From the NCBI RefSeq assembly GCF_031127835.1, contig NZ_JARXHX010000012.1:108467-172466 (forward strand): a stretch of 64,000 bases of DNA, read 5' to 3'. Positions 45,509 to 53,994 of the stretch are shown here, one piece after another. The DNA comes from Pelagicoccus sp. SDUM812002. GTDB lineage: Bacteria > Verrucomicrobiota > Verrucomicrobiia > Opitutales > Opitutaceae. The notes beneath the pieces are model-generated. The model saw only the letters and a program-made list of their open reading frames with translations. It had not been told where the DNA came from and ran no database searches. Position 1 is the stretch's first letter; each line of letters starts with the position of its first letter. The position numbers and the translations under genes are program-made.

Positions 45509-46492
45509 ATGGCAAAAAAGTACAATGTATATGGAATGGGCAACGCGCTCGTAGACATCGTCACAGAGGTCGACGACGCCTTCTTCGCGGCAAACGAAAT
45601 TGAAAAGGGAGTCATGACTCTCGTCGACGAAGCTCGCCAAAGTGCACTCGTATCTGCCATCGATCTCGATGCGGCGGACAAGCAATGCGGCGGCTCCGCA
45701 GCTAACTCGATTATTGGAGCGGCCCAATTCGGCGCGCGAACCTTCTACAGCTGCAAGGTCGCCAACGACGAACTCGGCCACTTCTACCTCACAGACCTCA
45801 AGGCGAACGGAGCCGACACCAATCTCACGATCGATACCCTTCCTGAAGGGATCACGGGCAAGTGCCTCGTCATGACCACTCCCGACGCCGAGCGCACGAT
45901 GAATACCTTTCTCGGCGTCACCGCAACCTACTCGACCGAGCAGATCGACGAAGCTGCGCTCGCCGATTCAGAGTACCTCTACATAGAGGGATACCTCGTC
46001 ACTTCCTCGAATGGAGTCGAGGCTATGAAAATTGCCAGGGACAAAGCAGCAGCTCTTGGCATCAAAACCGCCCTCACCTTTTCCGATCCTGCTATGGTCA
46101 AGTACTTCGGCGACGCTATGAAAGAGGTCGTTGGCGACGGCATCGACCTGCTTTTCTGCAATGAAGAGGAGGCCATGATTTACACCGGTACCGATTCCGT
46201 ACCCGCCGCGGTCGAGGCCATGAAATCCGTCGCCAAGCAATTCGCGGTCACCCTCGGGCCGGACGGAGCCCTCATTTGGGATGGAGAGAGCGAAATCAAG
46301 ATCGACCCCGTTCCCACCGAGGCGGTCGACACCAACGGAGCCGGCGACCTATTCGCGGGCGCCTTTCTTTACGGAGTGACCCACGGACTCAGCCTCTCAG
46401 ACGCAGGAGCCCTCGCCAGCCGAGCATCCTCCGCAGTCGTATCCAAATTCGGGCCACGACTGTCGAAAGCCCAAGCTCAAGCTCTCCTCTAA
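45509..46492 (+). CDS. PfkB-family kinase, probable adenosine kinase
   Basis: 327 residues. The ribokinase fold is clear: MGNALVDIVTEVDDAFF, GGSAANSIIGAAQFGA (substrate lid) and the catalytic-base/anion-hole DTNGAGDLFAGAFLYG near residues 270-285. N-terminal motifs and the GGSAANS element resemble bacterial adenosine kinase-like sugar kinases, which phosphorylate adenosine or a similar nucleoside with ATP. The exact substrate is not certain. The gene is followed by a terminator. Confidence 0.87.
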   Translation: MAKKYNVYGMGNALVDIVTEVDDAFFAANEIEKGVMTLVDEARQSALVSAIDLDAADKQCGGSAANSIIGAAQFGARTFYSCKVANDELGHFYLTDLKANGADTNLTIDTLPEGITGKCLVMTTPDAERTMNTFLGVTATYSTEQIDEAALADSEYLYIEGYLVTSSNGVEAMKIARDKAAALGIKTALTFSDPAMVKYFGDAMKEVVGDGIDLLFCNEEEAMIYTGTDSVPAAVEAMKSVAKQFAVTLGPDGALIWDGESEIKIDPVPTEAVDTNGAGDLFAGAFLYGVTHGLSLSDAGALASRASSAVVSKFGPRLSKAQAQALL

Positions 46493-46524
46493 TCCACCGA
46501 GTCCCCCGCAAGATTAATCCCGAC

Positions 46525-46566
46525 AGGCTCTGCCTCGCCACTCTTTCGAGCGGAGCAGAGCCTTTA
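46525..46566 (+). terminator. terminator after the PfkB kinase
   Basis: Stem AGGCTCTGC (46525-46533) / GCAGAGCCT (46555-46563), followed by TTTATG; 32 bases after the stop. The T run is short. Confidence 0.6.
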
Positions 46567-46659
46567 TGTCTCTAGAAATCTTATCGCCTCCACTTTGACA
46601 AAAGCCATATTTCACTGACCTTTGCTCGAACAAACTCCACTTCCCGTTACCTATAAATT

Positions 46660-46910
46660 AAAGTGGACAAGCTCTTCCAGTTCAGGCTGACACCGGAAGC
46701 CACGGAAAAGGGGCACAGGGCCTCTCGACCCTAGCCTAACCGAATACGCTTAACGGCATCGGAGACAACGGAGCAGAAGCCGAAACAGGTTAAACCTAGG
46801 TCCTCGCCTCATGGTCGACTCTACCTAAAAGCAGGATAACAGAATCGAAGTTAGCAGTAAGACAAACGAAGGGACCAAGTTCACCCTGACCTTTCCCAAC
46901 GCTAGCTCAA
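46660..46910 (+). pseudogene. decayed histidine kinase C-terminus
   Basis: The frame at 46838 reads NRIEVSSKTNEGTKFTLTFP, matching the last strand pair of a HATPase_c domain. About 150 bases before it, other frames give traces of the preceding motif: DKLFQF at 46666, and KPRKRGTG at 46697, where kinases have FTTK...GTGLGL. Stops (for example TAA at 46826) and frame shifts separate them, and no start or ribosome site exists. It looks like the remnant of a kinase gene largely deleted; the 3' piece is the best supported part. Nothing else is seen in the rest of the 497-base gap apart from the terminator. Confidence 0.5.
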
Positions 46911-46989
46911 CTTGGGCAAAGAAGTACCTTCGAGATTGGACAGAACCAGACTTGTCTCCCTCTGCCGATACACGTTTTCTCCTCTTTTC

Positions 46990-48276
46990 ATGCCTTCACC
47001 TCATCCTCAAAACCGCAAAACAGTCGCCATCATCGGTGCTGGAGCAGCTGGCTATTTTGCAGCGATAACGATGGCTGAGGCTGACCCCGAGGCTCAAGTC
47101 CAGATCTACGAAGTCTCCCGCCGCACGCTCACAAAAGTATCCATCTCCGGGGGTGGCCGGTGCAATGTCACCCACCACTGCTTCGACCCGAAAGAGCTCG
47201 TCACCTACTACCCGCGCGGGGGCAAGGAGCTTCGCGGCGCCTTTCATAAATGGCAACCGCGAGATACCGTCGACTGGTTCCAGAGTCGGGGCGTCAGTCT
47301 CAAGACCGAAGCTGACGGTCGTATGTTTCCCACCACCGACGACTCCCAAACTATTATCACCTGCCTAACCGAAACCGCGGCCAAAGCAGGCGTTCAACTA
47401 CATTTAAGAACAGGTGTATCCGCAATCAAAATACAGTCGAATGAAACAGCCGCAGAGAGAACATCAAAATTTCAAATCACCCTCACCAACGGTGAAACCA
47501 CCACAGCCAGCCACGTCATCATCGCTACCGGAGGCGGGCAGAAGAACGCTGGCCATGCCCTTGCAACAAGTGTCGGGCATACCATCACAGACCTCGCTCC
47601 CTCGCTTTTTACCTTCCACATCAAACATCCCCTGCTCGAAGACCTCCAAGGGCTCTCCCTACCTGAAGTCCAAGTGTCCTTCCCACCCGCTAAACTCCAG
47701 CAAAGCGGTCCCATTGTCTTTACGCATTGGGGACTGAGCGGACCCGGCATACTGAAGCTTTCAGCATGGGGAGCCCGTGTTTTCAGCGAGCTGAACTACC
47801 AGTGCGAGCTGAGTGTAAACTGGTACGGTGGCGCCAAGCCAGACGAGATTCGCTCCGCTCTCGAGCACTCAAAACAACAAAACGCCCGCAAAGCGCTCGT
47901 CAGCCTCAACCCCTTCGATTTTCCGAGGCGCTTCTGGGAGCGAATGCTCGCCTACGTGTCCATTTCGCCAGACACACAGTGGGCACAACTCCCCAAAAAG
48001 AACCTCAACCAACTCGTCGAGTCCATCGCCAATACCCGCCTACAGACCAACGGCAAGAGCATGAACAAAGAAGAGTTTGTAACTTGCGGCGGCGTCAAGC
48101 TCAAGGAAGTCGACTTCAAGACAATGCAAAGTCGCATCGTGCCAAACCTCTATTTCGCTGGCGAGGTACTGGACATCGACGGCGTGACCGGCGGTTTCAA
48201 CTTTCAAGCCGCTTGGACCACTTCAAAACTAGCCGCCCAAGCAATCTCCGCCGACATCCCCGGTACCACAATCTAG
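46990..48276 (+). CDS. BaiN/HI0933-family flavoprotein (NAD(P)/FAD-dependent oxidoreductase)
   Basis: 428 residues from the ATG at 46990 (MPSPHPQNRK), just before the FAD-binding strand TVAIIGAGAAGYFAAITMAE; the upstream frame to 46912 reads into degenerate sequence. Signature pieces are SISGGGRCNVTH, VIIATGGGQKNAG, FTHWGLSGPGIL and the C-terminal FAD loop LYFAGEVLDIDGVTGGFNFQAAW, all typical of the YhiN/BaiN family. Members reduce C=C bonds of unknown or steroid-like substrates. The gene is monocistronic by spacing. The specific substrate cannot be inferred. Confidence 0.88.
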   Translation: MPSPHPQNRKTVAIIGAGAAGYFAAITMAEADPEAQVQIYEVSRRTLTKVSISGGGRCNVTHHCFDPKELVTYYPRGGKELRGAFHKWQPRDTVDWFQSRGVSLKTEADGRMFPTTDDSQTIITCLTETAAKAGVQLHLRTGVSAIKIQSNETAAERTSKFQITLTNGETTTASHVIIATGGGQKNAGHALATSVGHTITDLAPSLFTFHIKHPLLEDLQGLSLPEVQVSFPPAKLQQSGPIVFTHWGLSGPGILKLSAWGARVFSELNYQCELSVNWYGGAKPDEIRSALEHSKQQNARKALVSLNPFDFPRRFWERMLAYVSISPDTQWAQLPKKNLNQLVESIANTRLQTNGKSMNKEEFVTCGGVKLKEVDFKTMQSRIVPNLYFAGEVLDIDGVTGGFNFQAAWTTSKLAAQAISADIPGTTI

Positions 48277-48356
48277 AGAAAGCATCACGCCTCCATTCTC
48301 CAGAGTCAGCATTTGCGTCGGGAGGCGTTTGAGTTATACGTATTAAGCTTAATACC

Positions 48357-51300
48357 GTGACTCTCCCCAGATTCAATATCGCATCCACCACCCTCGTAGT
48401 TGCCTGCCTTTCAGTCGCCGTATCCGTTAATGGTGGTGAATTGTCGAGCGAGGCCGCGAACCTAATCGCCCGTTACGGGTCACCCAGTAGCCAAAACTTT
48501 TATGCGAACGAATCTGGCGTTCGCGGGACGGTTACGAGCATCGCTACGCTTCCAACTGGAGAACTTGCTGTCCTTACAATCAACGGCTTGTTCGTATTCG
48601 ACGGAACCAACTGGGGCAAAATCGAAGAAATCCCTTGGTCAACTGACCTAAAAATTAGCCCGAGCGGCGAAACCACGCTCAGCACCTCGCGAGGATTCTA
48701 TCAGGTTCATCCGAACTCGACCGGAAGCTTTACTCCGGAACGACTCGCAGGAGAAAACTACGACTCTTTTGCCCTCCCTGCCCTGGAACACGTCGCCTTC
48801 GCGAAAGGGCACACCTTTGGACTCGCGGGCAATCGCCTTATAGCAATCTCACCAGAAGGAGAACTTAATCGCTACGAACTCGAAAACTGGGCAGGCGGCC
48901 TGTTCACTATCGGGGACGAGCTCTATCTTTTAGGCGGAACTCAAACAGGTTTGAACCGCTGGGACTGGCAAAACCAATCACTCGTAAACAGCTCTCAGCA
49001 GCTAACTGCAGCTGGCAATTACGATTGGATGCTCAAATCCGTGCCCCGAGCGAAAGGCGGCGTTTGGCTTCTCTCTGAAACCTATGCCGTTATCGGATAC
49101 GACGGGACCTCCTTCTTTGAATGGACCGGAAACTCGCAGGTAAAATCCCTCGGCTTGAAGGTAATCGATCTCGTCGAGCTCTCCAACGGCTCTCTCGCTA
49201 TCGCAAGCGCCAACCAAGGCCTCTACCTTTTCGACGAAGAAGCAAGACTGACCCTTCACTACAACTCCAAACAGGACCTCCCAGACGACTCCATCCAACG
49301 TATCGGACTCGACTCGCAACAAGGACTCTGGATCGCCACGGAAAACTGCCTCACCCGGCTCCAAATCGACTTCCACAATGCCCTCTTCGACGATTTCCAA
49401 GGAATCGATAGCTCCGTTCAAAGCATCGCCTTCTTTCAAGACCGCATCTACCTAGGCACCAACGAAGGACTCTATGTCAGCCACCCCAACCCTCGCGCTC
49501 ACGACCCCGTCTTCACGCACCAGTTAGACCAAGACAACATTTCGGACCTTCTCGAGCACCAAGGCAGCCTCTTCCTCGCAGGTTCCACCCTCACGATTCT
49601 CAGTCCCCAAGGCGATGTCTACGAACTCTCTCCCCAGAAAGTCACCACCTTCCTCCAACCGAGCGCCTACCCAGACCTGATCCTGGCAAGTACCGTCGAA
49701 GGAATCGCCCTCCTCGCTGCAGGTGAGAACGACCGTTGGGTCGTCAAAGCCTGGCTAGAGGGTCCGCCCACTGACGCCTATTCACTCGCAGAAACCTCCG
49801 AAGGCACCTACCTCGCCAACTACGGAAACGATCAATTCGCTCGCCTCGAACTCAACGAAAATGGCGGAAGCTACCAACTGGAAACCTTCACCGGATATCA
49901 CAACGGTGAGTGGACCATAATGGCCTCCATCAATCAAAAAACCTACCTTAGCGGCACGCCCTGCCTCATCTGGGATCCATCCACCTCTAATTTCGTTCCA
50001 GACCCGAAAATGGGCTTTTACGACGTAGTACCACCCTTCGGCTTTGATCAAATATACGGACCGACACAGGACGAAACCTACGTCCCCGTAAACTCTCGCA
50101 GCAGCGCTTTCCTCCGCCGACCCTCCACTCACACCGTTCACGAAATCGCTATACTCAAGAATGATGTAGACAACCGCGCTACATGCCTCGCCTACGACGC
50201 CGACGGAAACGCATGGGCCGGAGGGTCGTTCGGACTTTTCTACTCCAAAGCCCCTTCCAACCGCCAACGCTACCCTACTCCCGAACCAAGAATCCTAAGC
50301 CTCACCACCAGCACAAAAAACCAAACCCAGAATCTTCCCCACAAACAATCCAACCTGACGCTCAGTGTGCAGCAAAACTCCCTTAAACTCGTCGCCTCCT
50401 ACCCTCGCTTCCAAAATAGCAAGCACCAGCAATTCCAAATCCTCCTCAACGACGAATCCCCCGAAACCACGCCCTTTTCCTCCGCCAACTGGCGCGAGTT
50501 CTCAAACCTCCCTCCCGGTGAACACATCATCGTCATAAACGTCAACGACGCTTCCGGCACGACCCCGAGCTCCAAGCTACTCAACTTATACATTGCTACC
50601 CCATGGTACCAAACACCCCTCGCGCTGGCACTCTACCTTCTCATCGCCAGCTTCGCCGTACTCGTCATCATACGCCTGAAGACGCAGACCCAACGCAAAC
50701 ACAACCAGCAGCTCGAGGAGCTTGTCCAACAACGCACTAAAGAGCTCTTCCAAACAAACCACCAGCTCGCGACCCAAGCCGAGGACCTTGCCGAGAAGAA
50801 CGAAGAACTCACCGCCACCACTGAAGCGCTTTCCTCCACCTTGCACCAACTGCAGAACATGCAAAACCAGCTCGTCGCCACGGCACGTACCGCTGGCAAA
50901 GCCGAAGTCGCAATCAACGTCCTGCATAATGTCGGAAACGTGCTCAACAGCATAAACGTCAACCTGACGACCCTCAGCCAACGCGCAGACCAATCGAACG
51001 CCACCAAGCTCGCGAAGCTCTGCAAGCTCATCGACAGTCACAGCCACGATATCGAAACGTACCTCTTAAAGGACCCAAAAGGCAAAAAAATCCCCGAATA
51101 CCTCAGTCTCCTCTCCCAATCCCTCACCGACGAAATTAAATCCAACCAACTTGAGCTGGCTCGCATCAACGAGCACCTCGATCACGTCAAAAAGATCGTC
51201 AAAGCCCAGCAAATCCACGCCAAAAGCAGCCACATCCCAGCAGCCATTCGCCTCCACCAACTCTGCCAAGACGCAGTCAGCATCGTCGCCGCCTCCTCGG

Positions 51301-51719
51301 GCAAAACTCAAACCAAAATCGAGTACGACGTCGCCTTTGACATTCAGATCGAAACCGACAAGCACCTCCTCCTGGACATCCTCATAAACCTCCTATCCAA
51401 CGCCCAAGAGGCCATCCAACAAAAAGCCGCTCCGCTCGGTAGCATCCGCATATCTGCGCAAGAGGACCTTGAAGCTAAGTCCATCACCATCCAAATCGCC
51501 GATAACGGAGTTGGTATAGCTCAAGATAACACAAACAAACTCTATCAACATGGCTTCACTACCAAGCCAAACGGACACGGCTTCGGACTGCATTCCGCCG
51601 CCAACGCTGCACTCTCACTCGGCGGCAACCTGAAAATAGAAAGCCCAGGCGTCGGTCTCGGCGCGAATGCGACGCTCAGCCTGCCTCTCAACGCACCAGC
51701 AACCCCCAGCTCAATTTAA
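48357..51719 (+). CDS. periplasmic beta-propeller sensor histidine kinase
   Basis: 1120 residues starting at GTG (no ATG is in reach). A signal sequence (about 1-27) leads into a large periplasmic sensor of Reg_prop-like propeller repeats (about 50-600) and a Y_Y_Y-type beta domain (about 660-740). One membrane helix (about 752-774) is followed by a coiled coil (about 780-840) and the kinase core. The phospho-acceptor His is about residue 857 in VLHNVGNVLNSINV, and the ATPase has LINLLSNAQEA, ADNGVGIA and GFTTKPNGHGFGLH. No receiver domain or response regulator gene is nearby. It is a paralogue of the kinase at 53995, in the same domain order. Confidence 0.87.
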   Translation: MTLPRFNIASTTLVVACLSVAVSVNGGELSSEAANLIARYGSPSSQNFYANESGVRGTVTSIATLPTGELAVLTINGLFVFDGTNWGKIEEIPWSTDLKISPSGETTLSTSRGFYQVHPNSTGSFTPERLAGENYDSFALPALEHVAFAKGHTFGLAGNRLIAISPEGELNRYELENWAGGLFTIGDELYLLGGTQTGLNRWDWQNQSLVNSSQQLTAAGNYDWMLKSVPRAKGGVWLLSETYAVIGYDGTSFFEWTGNSQVKSLGLKVIDLVELSNGSLAIASANQGLYLFDEEARLTLHYNSKQDLPDDSIQRIGLDSQQGLWIATENCLTRLQIDFHNALFDDFQGIDSSVQSIAFFQDRIYLGTNEGLYVSHPNPRAHDPVFTHQLDQDNISDLLEHQGSLFLAGSTLTILSPQGDVYELSPQKVTTFLQPSAYPDLILASTVEGIALLAAGENDRWVVKAWLEGPPTDAYSLAETSEGTYLANYGNDQFARLELNENGGSYQLETFTGYHNGEWTIMASINQKTYLSGTPCLIWDPSTSNFVPDPKMGFYDVVPPFGFDQIYGPTQDETYVPVNSRSSAFLRRPSTHTVHEIAILKNDVDNRATCLAYDADGNAWAGGSFGLFYSKAPSNRQRYPTPEPRILSLTTSTKNQTQNLPHKQSNLTLSVQQNSLKLVASYPRFQNSKHQQFQILLNDESPETTPFSSANWREFSNLPPGEHIIVINVNDASGTTPSSKLLNLYIATPWYQTPLALALYLLIASFAVLVIIRLKTQTQRKHNQQLEELVQQRTKELFQTNHQLATQAEDLAEKNEELTATTEALSSTLHQLQNMQNQLVATARTAGKAEVAINVLHNVGNVLNSINVNLTTLSQRADQSNATKLAKLCKLIDSHSHDIETYLLKDPKGKKIPEYLSLLSQSLTDEIKSNQLELARINEHLDHVKKIVKAQQIHAKSSHIPAAIRLHQLCQDAVSIVAASSGKTQTKIEYDVAFDIQIETDKHLLLDILINLLSNAQEAIQQKAAPLGSIRISAQEDLEAKSITIQIADNGVGIAQDNTNKLYQHGFTTKPNGHGFGLHSAANAALSLGGNLKIESPGVGLGANATLSLPLNAPATPSSI

Positions 51720-51757
51720 TTTGATAAACCGAAAGCAACTCGCATTCTCTCGCTACA

Positions 51758-52399
51758 ATGACTACCACATCTAAGATTATCTCACTCGCCTTCGCCAGCT
51801 CGCTCGCATTAGCAGGCTGCTCCCAAAAGGAGGAAATCACGGAAGCCGACGTACAAGCCGCAGCAGACGCCGCTGCCCAAGACGCCAAGGATACCGCCGC
51901 CAGCAACCAAGCCGCCTCCGAAAAGAAAATGGAAGACAAACTAGCTTCTGGTCTCGCTTCCATAAAAAAGGAGTCCGACTCCAAGCTCGCTGACGCCAAA
52001 GCCGAAATGGAAGACAAGCTAGCGACCGAAAAGCAAAAGATGGAGGAAGAAATGTCCGCCAAGCTTGAGGCACAAGCAGAAGCCCTCAAAGAGCAATTCA
52101 CATCCAGCAACGCTGCCTTGAAAAGCCAGTTCGAATCCCTCAAGGAGAAATACGAGTCTGTTAAGTCAAAGCTGCCCGAAGACACCACAGAAACTATATC
52201 TGCGAAACTCCCTGCACTCGCCTCCAGCCTCGGCAACCTGGAAAGCATAACCAACAAGTTTAACCCCAGCTCCATGGAGCAACTAAAGGACTTGCAAACA
52301 AAGTACGCAGACGAGCTCGCCATAGCCAAAAAGCTAGCAGACGAAGTTCTCAAGCTCATGGGAAAAGGCAGCCTCGAGAGCATGCTACCAAAACTCTAG
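51758..52399 (+). CDS. coiled-coil lipoprotein
   Basis: 213 residues with a lipoprotein signal (IISLAFASSLALAGC; Cys about 21). The mature part is rich in Ala, Glu and Lys, with heptad-like repeats (KKMEDKLASGLASIKKE, AEMEDKLATEKQKMEEEM) predicting a long coiled coil over about 40-150. It is reminiscent of Lpp-like or LPP20-like structural lipoproteins, but no family is recognised. It lies 38 bases after the sensor kinase and ends at a strong terminator; it could be cotranscribed with the kinase. Confidence 0.75.
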   Translation: MTTTSKIISLAFASSLALAGCSQKEEITEADVQAAADAAAQDAKDTAASNQAASEKKMEDKLASGLASIKKESDSKLADAKAEMEDKLATEKQKMEEEMSAKLEAQAEALKEQFTSSNAALKSQFESLKEKYESVKSKLPEDTTETISAKLPALASSLGNLESITNKFNPSSMEQLKDLQTKYADELAIAKKLADEVLKLMGKGSLESMLPKL

Positions 52400-52423
52400 G
52401 ATTTAATACGCTTCCAGCATCAC

Positions 52424-52452
52424 AAAGGCCGCCGAATAATGGCGGCCTTTTC
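52424..52452 (+). terminator. rho-independent terminator after the coiled-coil lipoprotein
   Basis: Perfect 10-bp stem AAAGGCCGCC (52424-52433) / GGCGGCCTTT (52441-52450) with a 7-base loop, ending TTTTC. Confidence 0.9.
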
Positions 52453-52483
52453 ACTCTTCAAAATCCGTAGTCCAACCGCTCTG

Positions 52484-53965
52484 ATGAATCCACTCGAAGC
52501 CCTCGCCCAAAACCAAAAACGAATCCTATCGCTAGAGAGCATCGCCGGCCTTCTCGGCTGGGATGAGCAAACCATGCTCCCCGAAGGCAGTGCCGATCAG
52601 CGGCAGGATCAAAACGCGACTATCGCCGCCGTCATACACGAGGCCAAAACCAATCCTGCAATTGGTGAACTTCTGGAACAGCTCGAATCCCAGCCCTCAA
52701 CCCACGAAGTCAGCCCCATTCTCCGCGATGCACGAATCGATTTCGACCGAGCCACAAAACTCCCCGCCCAGCACGTAGAGGAGCACGCCAGACTTACCTC
52801 AGAGGCTTACCACGCTTGGGCAACCGCCCGTAAGGATAACGATTTCGCAAGCTACGCACCCTACATCGAGCGACACCTCGAGCTCGCCAAGCAAGGAGCC
52901 GACTACCTCGGCTGGGGTGACCGTCCCTACGACTTGCAAATCGATCTGCACGACCCGGGCATGGACGCGAAAACCATCGAACGCCTATTCTCCGAACTCA
53001 AGGCCGAGCTCGTACCTATCGTTCAGCAAATTATAGATTCCCCCATAAAAGCTCGGACCGACATTTTCAAAGGCTTCCCCATCTCCGAACAGAAGAGTTT
53101 TCTCGAAACAGTGACCGCGTCGCTAGGATTCAACTATAAACGCGGGCGCATCGATATATCCCTACACCCCTTTTGCAGTGGAAATGGAGCAGACACGCGC
53201 ATGACGACACGCTTCGATGAAGACAATCCACTCGATTCGCTCTTCTCATCCATTCACGAAACCGGACACGGAATGTACGAACAAGGCCTCCCTCTCGACT
53301 CGCTCCACAATGCTCTGGGAAAAGCCGCTGGCATGGGAGCCCACGAATCCCAAAGTCGACTCTGGGAAAACCAAGTCTGCCGCTCCCGCGCGTTCTGGAA
53401 ACACTACGAGCCGAAGTTCCGAGCGACGTTTCCCCAGCAACTCGATGGAGTCTCCTCGAAAGACCTCTACTTGGCCATCAACTCTGTATCAAAAACGCCT
53501 ATACGGGTCGACTCAGACGAAGTCACCTACAACCTACACATCATCATACGATTCGAGATCGAGAAGAAACTCTTTTCCGGCGAGCTAGAAGTGAAGGACT
53601 TGCCGGCGTACTGGAATAGTCAATACAAAGAATTGCTTGGAATAGAACCCCGCAATGATGCTGAAGGTGTGCTGCAAGACGTGCATTGGTCCGCCGGTGC
53701 ATTCGGTTACTTTCCGAGTTACTGCCTAGGAAATATGCTTGCTGCCCAACTGTGGTACACTGCAGCCGAAGAACTTCCAAGGATCGAGGATGACTTTGTC
53801 AGCGGCAACTTCACGCGCCTACTCGGTTGGCTACGCGAAAACGTACATAGCCACGGGGCACGCTACCATCTCATGGAGCTAAGTCAGCAAGCAACCGGTC
53901 AAGAGCTATCGCCAAACTCGCTCATCCGCTATCTCAAGGAACGCTACCTCCCGCTTTACACATAA
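52484..53965 (+). CDS. M32 family metallocarboxypeptidase
   Basis: 493 residues from the ATG at 52484 (MNPLEALAQNQK), the usual ~500 of the family; the frame from 52439 would start inside the terminator stem. The zinc-binding HETGH is at 258-262 (SIHETGHGMYEQGLP), and the family motifs ESQSRLWENQVCRS and IRVDSDEVTYNLHIIIRFEIE are present. It removes C-terminal residues from peptides with a preference for basic or broad residues in known members. It is cytoplasmic, with no signal peptide. It is followed 29 bases later by the second sensor kinase gene. Confidence 0.94.
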   Translation: MNPLEALAQNQKRILSLESIAGLLGWDEQTMLPEGSADQRQDQNATIAAVIHEAKTNPAIGELLEQLESQPSTHEVSPILRDARIDFDRATKLPAQHVEEHARLTSEAYHAWATARKDNDFASYAPYIERHLELAKQGADYLGWGDRPYDLQIDLHDPGMDAKTIERLFSELKAELVPIVQQIIDSPIKARTDIFKGFPISEQKSFLETVTASLGFNYKRGRIDISLHPFCSGNGADTRMTTRFDEDNPLDSLFSSIHETGHGMYEQGLPLDSLHNALGKAAGMGAHESQSRLWENQVCRSRAFWKHYEPKFRATFPQQLDGVSSKDLYLAINSVSKTPIRVDSDEVTYNLHIIIRFEIEKKLFSGELEVKDLPAYWNSQYKELLGIEPRNDAEGVLQDVHWSAGAFGYFPSYCLGNMLAAQLWYTAAEELPRIEDDFVSGNFTRLLGWLRENVHSHGARYHLMELSQQATGQELSPNSLIRYLKERYLPLYT

Positions 53966-53994
53966 GCACCACCCCTCGAAGCTCTCGATATCCC

